Shown: positions 52,289 through 61,124 of the stretch, piece after piece
Layout of the letters: each line of letters opens with the position of its first letter
Numbering within the stretch: position 1 is the stretch's first letter
Source of the DNA: Oceanobacillus senegalensis
GTDB taxonomy: Bacteria > Bacillota > Bacilli > Bacillales > Amphibacillaceae
Length of the DNA stretch: 64,000 nucleotides
Direction of reading: 5' to 3'
NCBI RefSeq assembly: GCF_900176885.1
Contig: NZ_LT839648.1
Location: 140,882 to 204,881, forward strand
Notes under the pieces: model-generated
The model's input: only the letters and a program-made list of their open reading frames with translations
What the model was told of the DNA's origin: nothing
Database searches by the model: none
Position numbers and translations under genes: made by a program

Positions 52289-53209
52289 ATGACAAAAGCA
52301 CCTAAAGGAATTTTTGTACCATTAATTACACCATTTCATGAGGATGAAACAATTGATTTTGAAGGATATAAGGAAGTCATTGATTTTCAAGTCGAAAGCG
52401 GAGTCCACGGTCTTTTAGTTGGAGGAACAACTGGAGAATACCATGTCATGTCATTAGAGGAACGTAAACGTTTAATCAAAGCAGGTTGTGAATATGCAGC
52501 AGGAAGAGTACCTGTTATGGCAGGTGTTGGGTGCCCTACTTCAGAGGAGACAATCGAACTTGCCAATTTTGCTGCGGAATATGGAGCTACATGGGGACTT
52601 GTTCTACCACCTTATTATCACCAAACAAGTGATGAAGGAATCCTTGAGTTTTACAAGGAAATAGCCGCAAAATCAAATGTTGGAATTGTTATTTACAATT
52701 ATCCACCAGCAACCAATGTTTGCCTATCTCCTGAAATGATCTATGAGTTAAGTCAGGAAGAAAACATTGTAAGTGTGAAAGAATCTGCTGATTTTGGTCA
52801 CCTAACGGAAGTATTGGCTATAACCAAAGATGTTGAAAACTTTACTGTATTCACTGGCGAAGAACCATTTATTGTTCCTACTCTTGCTATTGGAGGAGAG
52901 GGTGCCTTTGGAATTCTCGTCAATCTGCTACCTAAGGAAATAGTAAAACTTTACGAACTGACCGTTGAGAAGAACGATGTGAAGGCAGCGAGCGAATTAA
53001 ATAAAAAATTATCTGGTATTTATGGTCTAGTAGAGGCAGAAGGTAATCCATACCCAGGCCCAGTAAAAGCAGGATTAGATTTAATTGGAAGAAAGGGTGG
53101 AATAGTGAGAAAACCTTTAACACAACCAACGTACGAAATGAAAGCAAAACTTAAAGAAGAACTAGAAAAATTAGGATATAACGTAAACACAGAGGTTACT
53201 TCTAGTTAA
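52289..53209 (+). CDS. DapA-family lyase/deaminase
   Basis: 306 residues, TIM-barrel of the dihydrodipicolinate synthase family. Visible are 'GGTTGEYHVMSLEER' in place of the GTTGE loop, Tyr136 in 'IYNYPP' and the Schiff-base Lys164 in 'SVKESADF'. Housekeeping DapA normally sits with asd and dapG, which is not so here. In hydroxyproline clusters a DapA-family enzyme deaminates pyrroline-4-hydroxy-2-carboxylate to 2-oxoglutarate semialdehyde; that is the proposed job. AGGAGGAATAA precedes ATG. Confidence 0.85.
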   Translation: MTKAPKGIFVPLITPFHEDETIDFEGYKEVIDFQVESGVHGLLVGGTTGEYHVMSLEERKRLIKAGCEYAAGRVPVMAGVGCPTSEETIELANFAAEYGATWGLVLPPYYHQTSDEGILEFYKEIAAKSNVGIVIYNYPPATNVCLSPEMIYELSQEENIVSVKESADFGHLTEVLAITKDVENFTVFTGEEPFIVPTLAIGGEGAFGILVNLLPKEIVKLYELTVEKNDVKAASELNKKLSGIYGLVEAEGNPYPGPVKAGLDLIGRKGGIVRKPLTQPTYEMKAKLKEELEKLGYNVNTEVTSS

Positions 53210-53236
53210 TGTCTTTTCTTATATAAATTTAAATGG

Positions 53237-53344
53237 ATGAAGCTGGGGCATAGCATGAGTGCTAAATATAAAAAACGAACAATGTATAACTTAGCAATGG
53301 AAATTTCCGGAACGATTTAGTGATTATCTTTGTCCCAGCCTCAT
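53237..53344. repeat. Diverged MITE-like element inside the catabolic operon
   Basis: ATGAAGCTGGGGCA and TGTCCCAGCCTCAT are inverted ends; the centre has 'AACGAACAATGTATAAC' and 'AATTTCCGGAA' as in the 37517 element. It lies between the DapA-like and racemase genes. Confidence 0.55.
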
Positions 53345-53358
53345 GGGGGGGTGCCATC

Positions 53359-54153
53359 ATGAGCTCAGAAGCATTGGGAAATAAACGTGAATATGGCTAT
53401 TTAACTAGCGGGAACGAAAGCAAGATGATTACCATGAAAAAGGGTCAATATGTATCAGGATATTCGGTAGGTATCCTTTATTTAGATGAGTGTTGGTATC
53501 CAGTCTTACCAGGTAACGTTGCCAACCTAAGTACGTATGATTTTCCTGTAAGGCTAAAAAGAGTGCCAAACTGCACGCAAGAAAGAATCCATGTAGGTGA
53601 CCCAACGTTAGAAGATGATATTATCAAAGCCGCAAAACAACTGGAAGCAGAAGGAGCACGTGCAATCTCTGCAGCATGCGGATTCTATGGTAATTTTCAG
53701 GATAAGGTGGCGGATGCGTTAGATATCCCTGTTTACTTGTCAAGTGTTATTCAGTTGCCTTGGATCAAAGCAGGATTAAAATCTAATCAAACCATCGGCA
53801 TGTTAACGGCGGACATTCACGGAATTACAGATCATTTATTTAAGAGCTGTGGAATTGATAATCCCAATTATGTAAATGTAAAAGGTTTAGGACATTTGCC
53901 TGAATTCTCAGCTATCATTGAAAGTAGAGGAAGTTTTAATAACGAGGTCCTGAAAGAAGAAGTCGTTCAAGCTGCATTAGAACTTGTTGATGAACATCCC
54001 AATATGGGTGCTATTTTACTAGAGTGTAGTGATCTACCACCATATGCTTCGGATATTCAGCGTGCAACAGGGCTCCCTGTTTTCGACTTTATTACGATGA
54101 TTAAATGGGTACACATGGCAACAACTCAGAAACCTTACCAGGGATTCATTTGA
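53359..54153 (+). CDS. Aspartate/glutamate racemase superfamily protein
   Basis: 264 residues from ATG 53359, placed after GGGGGGGTG; the longer frame from 53320 would begin inside the MITE-like element. The two-domain Asp/Glu racemase fold is supported by paired catalytic cysteines: Cys107 ('SAACGFYGNF') and Cys223 ('LLECSDLPPYA'), the two acid/base thiols of PLP-independent racemases. It may convert the L-substrate into the D-form used by the DadA-type dehydrogenase. Proline-racemase-type hydroxyproline epimerase is not seen in the window. Confidence 0.8.
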   Translation: MSSEALGNKREYGYLTSGNESKMITMKKGQYVSGYSVGILYLDECWYPVLPGNVANLSTYDFPVRLKRVPNCTQERIHVGDPTLEDDIIKAAKQLEAEGARAISAACGFYGNFQDKVADALDIPVYLSSVIQLPWIKAGLKSNQTIGMLTADIHGITDHLFKSCGIDNPNYVNVKGLGHLPEFSAIIESRGSFNNEVLKEEVVQAALELVDEHPNMGAILLECSDLPPYASDIQRATGLPVFDFITMIKWVHMATTQKPYQGFI

Positions 54154-54171
54154 TAGGAGGGGTATTTATTA

Positions 54172-54453
54172 ATGGACGAGAAAACGATTGTATGCAGATG
54201 TGAAGAAGTAACTCTAGGAACCATAAAAGATACGGTACAACATTATAACTGTTCCCCTCGAGAAGTAAAACTGCGCACAAGAGCAGGAATGGGATATTGT
54301 GGCGGTAGGACTTGTCGAAATGTTATTAATCAGGTTGTAGAAGAGATTAATAAAAAGCCTATTACAGATGAAGTGCAGCTGAGTTATCGTTCACCAGTAC
54401 GACCAGTCACTTTAGGAGTGCTGGGAGGTGTTACGCATGACAATGAGGGTTAA
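54172..54453 (+). CDS. BFD-type [2Fe-2S] protein (dehydrogenase accessory subunit)
   Basis: 93 residues. Four cysteines with BFD-like spacing: Cys8, Cys10 ('VCRCEEV'), Cys43 and Cys48 ('GYCGGRTCRN'). In heteromeric D-proline/D-hydroxyproline dehydrogenases and related opine/sarcosine oxidases this domain passes electrons between subunits. GGAGGGGTATTTATT precedes the ATG. Its last codons overlap the next gene by 17 nt. Confidence 0.85.
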   Translation: MDEKTIVCRCEEVTLGTIKDTVQHYNCSPREVKLRTRAGMGYCGGRTCRNVINQVVEEINKKPITDEVQLSYRSPVRPVTLGVLGGVTHDNEG

Positions 54454-54754
54454 TAGCCATCCTGTATTAGGTAAACTAGGGGAGCGTAAACAGATTACAA
54501 TTTATTTTAATGGGAAACCTTTTCAAGCGTATGAAGGAGATACCATCGCATCTTCCATGATGGCGGAAGGGGTATATACACTTCGTCAACATGAAGAGAG
54601 CGGAAAGGAACGAGGAATTTATTGTAATATAGGTCATTGTTTTGAGTGCCGTGTCAAATTAGGAGGCAGGAGAGTCGTTCGTGCGTGTATGACACCTGTA
54701 TTTAATGGAATGGAAATCAACTCTCTAACGGCCTTTGGAGAAAGGGATGAATGA
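54437..54754 (+). CDS. Ferredoxin-like [2Fe-2S] protein (HcnA-like small subunit)
   Basis: 105 residues from ATG 54437, selected because GGGAGGTG lies 6 nt before. It has a beta-grasp start ('QITIYFNGKPFQAYEGDTIAS') and cysteines 'YCNIGHCFECRV' with a fourth in 'VRACMTP', the Fer2_4 pattern found at the N-terminus of sarcosine oxidase alpha and HcnA. Acts in electron transfer from the dehydrogenase. It overlaps both neighbours (4 nt with the next gene), so translation is coupled. Confidence 0.85.
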   Translation: MTMRVNSHPVLGKLGERKQITIYFNGKPFQAYEGDTIASSMMAEGVYTLRQHEESGKERGIYCNIGHCFECRVKLGGRRVVRACMTPVFNGMEINSLTAFGERDE

Positions 54755-55989
54755 AGTTGTGGAATCTACTTATAATTGGAGCAGGTCCTGCAGGCTTAAA
54801 TGCAGCGATTGCAGCTGCTGAACATGGTTTAGATGTAAAAGTAATCGATGAATTTACAAAAGTTGGTGGCAGATTACTAGGGCAACTTCATCAAGAGCCA
54901 AGTGGTGAATGGTGGAATGGAATAGAAAAAGCAGATGCACTACATCAAAGAGCATCCCATTTAGGGGTTCGGATTGAGTGCGGTACATCTGTACATGATC
55001 TAGAGCAAACTAATTTTGGATGGAAGGTTTATACATCTAAAGGAATGGTAGAGACAAATAAATTACTTTTAGCAACAGGAGCAACGGAAGTTCCACAACC
55101 AATCCCAGGATGGACCATTCCTGGCGTCATATCCATTGGAGCAGCACAAGTGATGGGAAATGTGCATCGAGTGAAGCCCGGAAATTCATGTGTGATTATT
55201 GGAGCTAATGTACTCTCTATCGCCATTGCAAATGAATTAAGACTTTGTGGGATTAAGGTGAAAGAAATTATTATTCCACCAACAAGTGAACTTGCAAAGG
55301 ATGCCGGAAATCCTGAAAAGGTGATGGAATCGCTCATGAGGTTAACCCATTTAGCGCCCTCTGCGATATTACGTCTAGCCGGGAAGCTAGCGAAATTTGT
55401 CAGTCCAAGTTTGGCAACTAAATTTTATCCGAAAAGTGGATTTAAGATATTTGATATCCCGATTAAAATTAAAACGGCTGCCATGGAAATTATTGGTGAT
55501 CAGAAGGTAACAGCCGTGAAAACGGTAAACGTTAAGTCCAATGGGGATAGGATTCCAAATTCGGAGAAGACAACAGAAGTTGATTTTGTTTGTATCGCTG
55601 GTGGATTGGCACCATTACCAGAATTAGCGGCAGTCTCCGGTTGTTCTTTCAAATATGTACGGGAACTAGGAGGACATGTTCCTATACATAGTGAGCAGAT
55701 GAAGACCAATGTTCCCAATCTCTATGTTGCGGGAAATATCACTGGAGTGGAAAGTGCGAAGGTTGCCATGGCACAAGGCCGAGTAGCAGGGCTAACCATT
55801 GCTTCAGAGATTATGGATAACAAAGGGGATATGGATACCTTGATAGATAAGGCAATGGAACAAGTGAGAAAGGTAAGGGCAGAAGCACTTATCCAGTTCC
55901 AACCTAATATCCCAGAGGCAAGAGATAAAGTCTATCAACAGTTTGAAATAGATGAAAAAATAGAGAAACCTAAGGTATCCGTTTCTTAG
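54751..55989 (+). CDS. NAD(P)/FAD-dependent oxidoreductase subunit (HcnB-like)
   Basis: 412 residues. The FAD motif 'LIIGAGPAGLNAAIAAAEHG' begins the protein; 'LLLATGATEVPQPIPGW' and 'NVPNLYVAGNITGVESAKVAMAQG' match alpha subunits of D-hydroxyproline dehydrogenase, opine oxidase and HcnB. The start overlaps the stop of the ferredoxin-like gene (ATGA). It probably completes a four-component dehydrogenase with 51059-52246, 54172-54453 and 54437-54754. Confidence 0.88.
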   Translation: MKLWNLLIIGAGPAGLNAAIAAAEHGLDVKVIDEFTKVGGRLLGQLHQEPSGEWWNGIEKADALHQRASHLGVRIECGTSVHDLEQTNFGWKVYTSKGMVETNKLLLATGATEVPQPIPGWTIPGVISIGAAQVMGNVHRVKPGNSCVIIGANVLSIAIANELRLCGIKVKEIIIPPTSELAKDAGNPEKVMESLMRLTHLAPSAILRLAGKLAKFVSPSLATKFYPKSGFKIFDIPIKIKTAAMEIIGDQKVTAVKTVNVKSNGDRIPNSEKTTEVDFVCIAGGLAPLPELAAVSGCSFKYVRELGGHVPIHSEQMKTNVPNLYVAGNITGVESAKVAMAQGRVAGLTIASEIMDNKGDMDTLIDKAMEQVRKVRAEALIQFQPNIPEARDKVYQQFEIDEKIEKPKVSVS

Positions 55990-56056
55990 ATAAAAGGTTA
56001 AAATAAATATTAGGTACTATTGACCTAGAAAAATTGTGATTCTTGGAGGTAATGAG

Positions 56057-56659
56057 ATGAAAGTTTTAGTTGTGGGTGCAACAGGAACCATAGGAAAAGC
56101 AGTTGTGAATGAGATGCAAGGGGATAATGTAGAGATTATTACAGCAAGTCGAAATAATTCGGATGTAAAGGTAGACATTACTTCAGAAGAAAGCATCAAG
56201 AACATGTTTGAGCAGGTTGGTAAAATGGATGCCCTTGTAAGTACAACAGGAGCAGCACACTTTGGACCAGTTGCAGAAATGACAACAGAACAAAATCTTG
56301 TTGCAGTAAATAGTAAGCTTTTAGGACAAATTAATTTAGTGCTTCTAGGTTTAGATTATATCGAAGACAATGGAAGCATTACATTAACCACCGGTATCTT
56401 GATGGATGATCCTTTAGTGAATGCAGCGTCTGCAGCAATGGCAAATGGTGGTGTTCGTGCTTTTGTTAAATCAGCAGCTATCGAACTACCAAGGGGAATC
56501 CGTATTAATAGTGTAAGTCCAAATATGTTAGAAGAATCTAAAGAAAAGTATGGTTCATTATTTGTAGGGACTGAACCTGTTAAGGGGAAAAGTGTTGCTT
56601 TAGCATTTAAAAAGAGTATCTTAGGTGCACAAACAGGGCAAAGCTACAATGTTTATTAG
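56057..56659 (+). CDS. Short-chain dehydrogenase-like protein lacking the YxxxK motif
   Basis: About 200 residues from ATG 56057 (GGAGGTAATGAG precedes; the frame from 56036 has none). 'VVGATGTIGKAV' is the NADP-binding start and 'ELPRGIRINSVSP' a typical SDR ending. Where YxxxK should stand it reads 'ASAAMANGGVRAFVK', so the catalytic Tyr is absent. A known branch of short SDRs looks like this; activity is uncertain. It lies 67 nt after the HcnB-like gene in the same direction. Confidence 0.75.
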   Translation: MKVLVVGATGTIGKAVVNEMQGDNVEIITASRNNSDVKVDITSEESIKNMFEQVGKMDALVSTTGAAHFGPVAEMTTEQNLVAVNSKLLGQINLVLLGLDYIEDNGSITLTTGILMDDPLVNAASAAMANGGVRAFVKSAAIELPRGIRINSVSPNMLEESKEKYGSLFVGTEPVKGKSVALAFKKSILGAQTGQSYNVY

Positions 56660-56923
56660 AAAGAGATCACACCAATGTTTGGTGTGACTCTCCTTAAAGG
56701 GTTAAGAGTTACTAGGAATTCACTTTTGATAGCGATTACAAAGGGGTTGAATTGGTTTTATGTTTAAATTAGGAAGGGATTAGAGTTTAGGATTTCAGAA
56801 AATTTCTTCATCTATATGGTTTAAAGATTTTATTATGGAATAATGTGACAAATATTTTCCTAATATTAAATCATTTAAACAATACAAAAAAATCTAGAAT
56901 TGATCATAATCAGGAGGAATCCT
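56660..56923. promoter_or_regulatory. Gap before the first AGCS gene: hairpin and cre-like site
   Basis: TCACACCA/TGGTGTGA hairpin at 56667-56686. TGATAGCGATTACA at 56727-56740 fits the cre consensus with one mismatch, so the transporter may have its own promoter under catabolite control. Confidence 0.45.
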
Positions 56924-58405
56924 ATGCATGATTTTATTAATTGGCTAAATGGGATTGTCTGGAGTTCAGCACTGGTTTATTTCATCTTAGCAGTAGGATT
57001 GTTTTATTCTATCGTCACGCGTTTTTTTCAAATAAGACATTTCAAGGAAATGATTAAATTAACGTTCACTGGAAATGGTTCGGAAGCAGGCGTATCTTCT
57101 TTTCAGGCATTATCTATGTCCATAGGAAGTAGGGTGGGTATTGGTAATATTGCAGGGGTAGCTACGGCGATTACGCTTGGTGGGCCCGGTGCCGTATTTT
57201 GGATGTGGGTGATGGGCTTTTTCTCATCTAGTACCGCTTTTGTTGAAACGGTACTTGCTCAAGTATACAAAAGCAAGCAAGACGGAGAATATCGTGGAGG
57301 AACTCCTTACTACATTGGCAAGGGACTGAATATTAAGTGGTACGCTATTCTTTTCGCTATTGTTACGATGATCTCCATGACCATTCTTGTACCAGGTATT
57401 CAAGTAAATACCATTGCCCTTTCAGTGGAAAGTGCATTTGGTATTAATCCAGCAATTACTGGCGTTTTACTTGTTGTATTGCTTGGTTTAGTTATTTTTG
57501 GCGGCACCAAAAGAATTGCAAAAACAGCTGAAATTGTCGTACCTTTTATGGCTATATCTTTTATCATCATTTGTGTCATTATCTTAATTGCCAATCTTTC
57601 ACAAATACCTCATGTTCTATCATTGATTATTTCCAGTGCTTTAAGTATTGATTCAACCTTTGGTGGGCTCATTGGATCAGCAATTGCTTGGGGGGTACAA
57701 CGAGGTGCTTTTTCAAATGCTGCGGGATTTGGTAGTGAAACCTTTGAAAGTGGGGCTGCAGAGGTTACTCATCCTGCTAAACAAGGGTTAGTACAAGCAT
57801 TCTCCGTCTTTATAACAACATTTGTCATCTGTTCTGCAACCGCCTTTATGATCTTAATAACAGGTATGTATAATGTAGAATCTCCAAATGGTTCTGTGAT
57901 TGTCAATAATATAGGTAAGGTAGAAGCGGGATCTAGTAACGTCCAACTAGCAGTTGAAACTGTTTTACCTGGGTTTGGTGCCCCTTTCATTGCTATTGCT
58001 ATTTTTTTCTTCGCGTTTACAAGTCTTATTACGTATTCTTATAAAGCAGAAACAAGTCTTGCTTATCTGAATCGTAACCGAAAAGAAAAAGTAACTTGGC
58101 CGCTAACTATTTTGAAAGTTGGATTATTAATTAGTGTAATTTACAACTGTATTAATTCAGCATCATTGGCATGGGGGTTAGGTGACCTAGGATTTGGAAT
58201 AATGGCTTGGTTAAACATGATAGCAATCCTATTTTTAACAAAGCCTGCATTAATGGTTTTAAAGGATTACGAAGCACAGAAAAAAGAAGGGAAAGATCCA
58301 GTATTCCAACCCACTAAGGTGGGAATAGAAGGTGCAGATTTTTGGGAAAAAGAATATGAGCAACAGGATAAAGAGGTGTCTAAAAAAGAACACAAAATTA
58401 TATAG
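56924..58405 (+). CDS. Alanine/glycine:cation symporter family protein (AGCS), copy 1
   Basis: 493 residues from ATG 56924 (CAGGAGGAATCCT before it). About eleven helices with AGCS signatures: 'SFQALSMSIGSRVGIGNIAGVATAI', 'GGPGAVFWMWVMGFF', 'FGGTKRIAKTAEIVVPFMA' and 'NAAGFGSET'. Members import alanine, glycine, D-alanine or other small amino acids with Na+. Location suggests import of the substrate degraded by the upstream enzymes. Strongly similar to the copy at 59307. Confidence 0.93.
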   Translation: MHDFINWLNGIVWSSALVYFILAVGLFYSIVTRFFQIRHFKEMIKLTFTGNGSEAGVSSFQALSMSIGSRVGIGNIAGVATAITLGGPGAVFWMWVMGFFSSSTAFVETVLAQVYKSKQDGEYRGGTPYYIGKGLNIKWYAILFAIVTMISMTILVPGIQVNTIALSVESAFGINPAITGVLLVVLLGLVIFGGTKRIAKTAEIVVPFMAISFIIICVIILIANLSQIPHVLSLIISSALSIDSTFGGLIGSAIAWGVQRGAFSNAAGFGSETFESGAAEVTHPAKQGLVQAFSVFITTFVICSATAFMILITGMYNVESPNGSVIVNNIGKVEAGSSNVQLAVETVLPGFGAPFIAIAIFFFAFTSLITYSYKAETSLAYLNRNRKEKVTWPLTILKVGLLISVIYNCINSASLAWGLGDLGFGIMAWLNMIAILFLTKPALMVLKDYEAQKKEGKDPVFQPTKVGIEGADFWEKEYEQQDKEVSKKEHKII

Positions 58406-58458
58406 AAGGAGATTACACGAAAGATTCGTGTGGTTTCCCTCTAAAGGAGGTTTTTTCA

Positions 58459-59151
58459 TTGAAATTTAGTACTGTTGCAATTACTGGAGCTGGTAGTGGA
58501 CTCGGGGCATCTTTATCGAAAAAGTATTCCATGTTAGGTAGTCATGTATGTTTACTTGGAAGAACGAAAGAAAAGCTAAACCAAACAGCTTCCGAATTAA
58601 ATGGGGATTATTCTATCTATGAAGTAGATGTGACATCTAGAAAAAATGTAAGGGAAGTTATACAAGAAATTCTATTAAAACACGGTTCGATAGACTGTCT
58701 AGTTAATAGTGCAGGGGTAGGAATTTTTAAGAATTTAGAAGAACTTCATGAAGATGAGATTGTTCAAATGCTAGACACAAACTTAAAGGGAACGATATTT
58801 TGCACACAGGAAGTATTAATTGGTATGAAAGAACGAAATAGTGGTCAAATAATCAATATTGTATCTGCATCAGGAAAAGAAGCGAAACCTACTGAAAGTG
58901 TTTATAGTGCAAGTAAATTTGGGGTTCGTGGGTTCTCGGATGCCGTTGCATTGGAAATAGCAAATACCAATATAAAGATTCATTGTGCTTATATGGGAAA
59001 TATGAAAACAGACTTATGGAAAAACGACATGGACGAGAAACGCACCGATCAGTTTATGGATCCCGATGATGTGGCAGATATCATTATAGATAGTACGAAA
59101 CATCAAAATAAGATGTATGTAAAAGATGTAACGATTTTAAACCACAAATGA
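58459..59151 (+). CDS. Short-chain dehydrogenase/reductase (SDR)
   Basis: 230 residues from TTG 58459, with AAAGGAGG upstream. 'ITGAGSGLGASL' binds the cofactor, 'NSAGVG' and catalytic Ser region 'IVSASG' follow, and 'YSASK' supplies the Tyr and Lys. A canonical classical SDR. Substrate unknown; lies between two AGCS genes. Confidence 0.88.
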   Translation: MKFSTVAITGAGSGLGASLSKKYSMLGSHVCLLGRTKEKLNQTASELNGDYSIYEVDVTSRKNVREVIQEILLKHGSIDCLVNSAGVGIFKNLEELHEDEIVQMLDTNLKGTIFCTQEVLIGMKERNSGQIINIVSASGKEAKPTESVYSASKFGVRGFSDAVALEIANTNIKIHCAYMGNMKTDLWKNDMDEKRTDQFMDPDDVADIIIDSTKHQNKMYVKDVTILNHK

Positions 59152-59306
59152 ACCCGCTAAATCAATCATCTTATGGCATTTCATAGACGAAGGCTGCGCT
59201 TTAAAAAATTAGTTCCATTTATAGAATAGGATTATACACATAAAAGTCGGAATAGTAACAAAAATATAAATTATGAGATTGACCAAAATGTTAGGAGGAA
59301 GTGATT
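59152..59306. other. Gap before the second AGCS gene
   Basis: No hairpin or operator seen; AGGAGGAAGTGATT before ATG 59307 is the ribosome site. Confidence 0.4.
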
Positions 59307-60779
59307 ATGGAGGATATAGTAAGTTGGATCAGTGGCTTAGTATGGAATCAGTATTTTATTTATTCGTTTTTGATAGTAGGGCTTATTTTTACCATTGCAA
59401 CTAGATTTGTGCAGGTAACGCATCTCAAAGATATGTTTCAATTGATATTTAATAGGAAAGCAACCGAAAGTGGTATTTCCTCCTTTCAAGCGATATCCAT
59501 GTCTTTAGGAAGTCGAGTTGGAACAGGAAATATAGCAGGGGTTGTAACTGCCATTGCTTTGGGGGGGCCTGGCGCTGTATTTTGGATGTGGGTTATGTCC
59601 TTTTTGGGAGCTGCCACTTCATTTATTGAGATTACATTGGCTCAAATATATAAAAGTAAACAAAATGGTGAGTACCGCGGGGGTCCTCCTTATTATATAG
59701 AAAAGGGATTAGGAATGAAAAGGTTGGCCATCGCATATGCCATCTTGACTATTGTTGCAAATGGCTTTCTCTTAATGAATATTCAATCGAATACCATCGC
59801 TGTATCGATGCAAGGGGCATTTGGAATTCAGCCAGTATTTGTTGGATTGTTTTTGGTTGGCCTCTTAGCATTAATAATTTTTGGTGGAACGAAAAGAATT
59901 GCAAAAACAGCAGAAGTGGCTGTTCCATTTATGGCTGTTGGGTATTTGGTAGTATGTGCGATTGTACTAATCGCTAACTTCTCTGTTATACCAGAGATTT
60001 TTGAGTTAATAATTTCTAGTGCTTTTGGAATAAACTCCACTTTTGGAGGGTTAGTTGGTTCTGCTATAGCTTGGGGGGTTCAACGAGGGTTTTTCTCCAA
60101 TGCCGCTGGATCGGGTGGGGAAACCTATGAAGGTGCTGCAGCTGAAGTATCTCATCCTGCCAAACAAGGGTTTGTACAAGCTTTTGCAGTATATATCGAT
60201 ACTTGGATAATTTGTTCTGCAACCGCATTCATGGTTTTGATAACCGGAATGTTTAATGTTCATCCCAGTGGTGGAGAAGTTGTTGTTACCAATGTCCCTG
60301 GAGTAGTAGCTGGGGCAACAAATGTTCAGTTAGCAGTTGATCAGGTAATTTCAGGTTTTGGTTATCCATTTTTAGCTATTGCTTTACTGTTCTTTTGTTT
60401 TACAACCATGATGTCTTATTACTACAAATCAGAAACATCTTTGGCTTATCTAGTTCGTGGTAAAAAAATAAATAGACTTTGGGTAGGGAATATATTAAAG
60501 GCTTTAGTTCTGGTTTTTGTTTTCACAGGTTCGATTGTTGCTACAAGTACAGCCTGGGCTCTAGGTGATATTGGATTAGGAAGTATGGCATATTTAAACA
60601 TATTTGCTATCATTCTTCTTAGAAAACCGGCGTTGAAAGCGCTAAAAGATTATCGAGAACAAAGAAAAGCGGGCATTGACCCAGAATTTGACCCTGTTAA
60701 ACTTCATATTAAAAATGCAGACTTTTGGGAAGGGCAGACGAAGAATAAGGGTGAGTTTTCGAAAAGGAAGGTACAGTAA
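59307..60779 (+). CDS. Alanine/glycine:cation symporter family protein (AGCS), copy 2
   Basis: 490 residues with the same signatures as copy 1: 'SLGSRVGTGNIAGVVTAIALGGPGAVFWMW', 'FGGTKRIAKTAEVAVPFMA' and 'NAAGSGGETYEGAAAEV' (each split here for brevity). The two proteins align along their whole length and clearly arose by duplication. Having two may widen the range of amino acids taken up or separate L and D forms. Confidence 0.93.
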   Translation: MEDIVSWISGLVWNQYFIYSFLIVGLIFTIATRFVQVTHLKDMFQLIFNRKATESGISSFQAISMSLGSRVGTGNIAGVVTAIALGGPGAVFWMWVMSFLGAATSFIEITLAQIYKSKQNGEYRGGPPYYIEKGLGMKRLAIAYAILTIVANGFLLMNIQSNTIAVSMQGAFGIQPVFVGLFLVGLLALIIFGGTKRIAKTAEVAVPFMAVGYLVVCAIVLIANFSVIPEIFELIISSAFGINSTFGGLVGSAIAWGVQRGFFSNAAGSGGETYEGAAAEVSHPAKQGFVQAFAVYIDTWIICSATAFMVLITGMFNVHPSGGEVVVTNVPGVVAGATNVQLAVDQVISGFGYPFLAIALLFFCFTTMMSYYYKSETSLAYLVRGKKINRLWVGNILKALVLVFVFTGSIVATSTAWALGDIGLGSMAYLNIFAIILLRKPALKALKDYREQRKAGIDPEFDPVKLHIKNADFWEGQTKNKGEFSKRKVQ

Positions 60780-60800
60780 CTATGTTAGAAAAGCACAGGG

Positions 60801-61060
60801 TAGAATGCTGATAAAACGTATGGATTGCCGATAAATCCAGGGGAATGCCGATAAACCCAGTGGAATGCCGATAAACCCAGTGGAATGCCGATAAATCCAG
60901 GGTAATGCCGATAAACCCAGTGGAATGCCGATAAACCCAGTGGAATGCCGATAAACCCAGTGGAATGCCGATAAACCCAGGAGAATGCCGATAAACCTAG
61001 GTGAATGCCGATAAACCCAGTGGAAAGCCGATAAATCATAAGGAACGCTGATAAACCAAA
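60801..61060. repeat. Tandem array of a 20-bp unit, 13 copies
   Basis: Thirteen consecutive 20-bp units with consensus TGGAATGCCGATAAACCCAG. The central eight are nearly identical and the outer ones diverge. There are no spacers, so it is not CRISPR. The array sits between the second AGCS gene and the SDR gene at 61125. A minus-strand frame through it is only a repeat artefact. Confidence 0.95.
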
Positions 61061-61124
61061 AGTCTATAAAAATACGAATGAACTTAAATAGCCCAAAAAA
61101 TTAGGGGAGAGGGGACTTTTTATT

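Noticed and set aside
53320..53358. Upstream start for the racemase gene at 53320
   Set aside because: This part lies in the MITE-like repeat; a G-rich ribosome site directly precedes ATG 53359.
60785..61039. 84-codon minus-strand frame with repeated 'FIGIPLGLSAFHWVYRH'
   Set aside because: It is the translation of the 20-bp tandem array; three units make a 20-residue period. No ribosome site and no independent protein character.
60801..61060. CRISPR array
   Set aside because: Units are contiguous 20-bp repeats with no spacers and no cas genes nearby.
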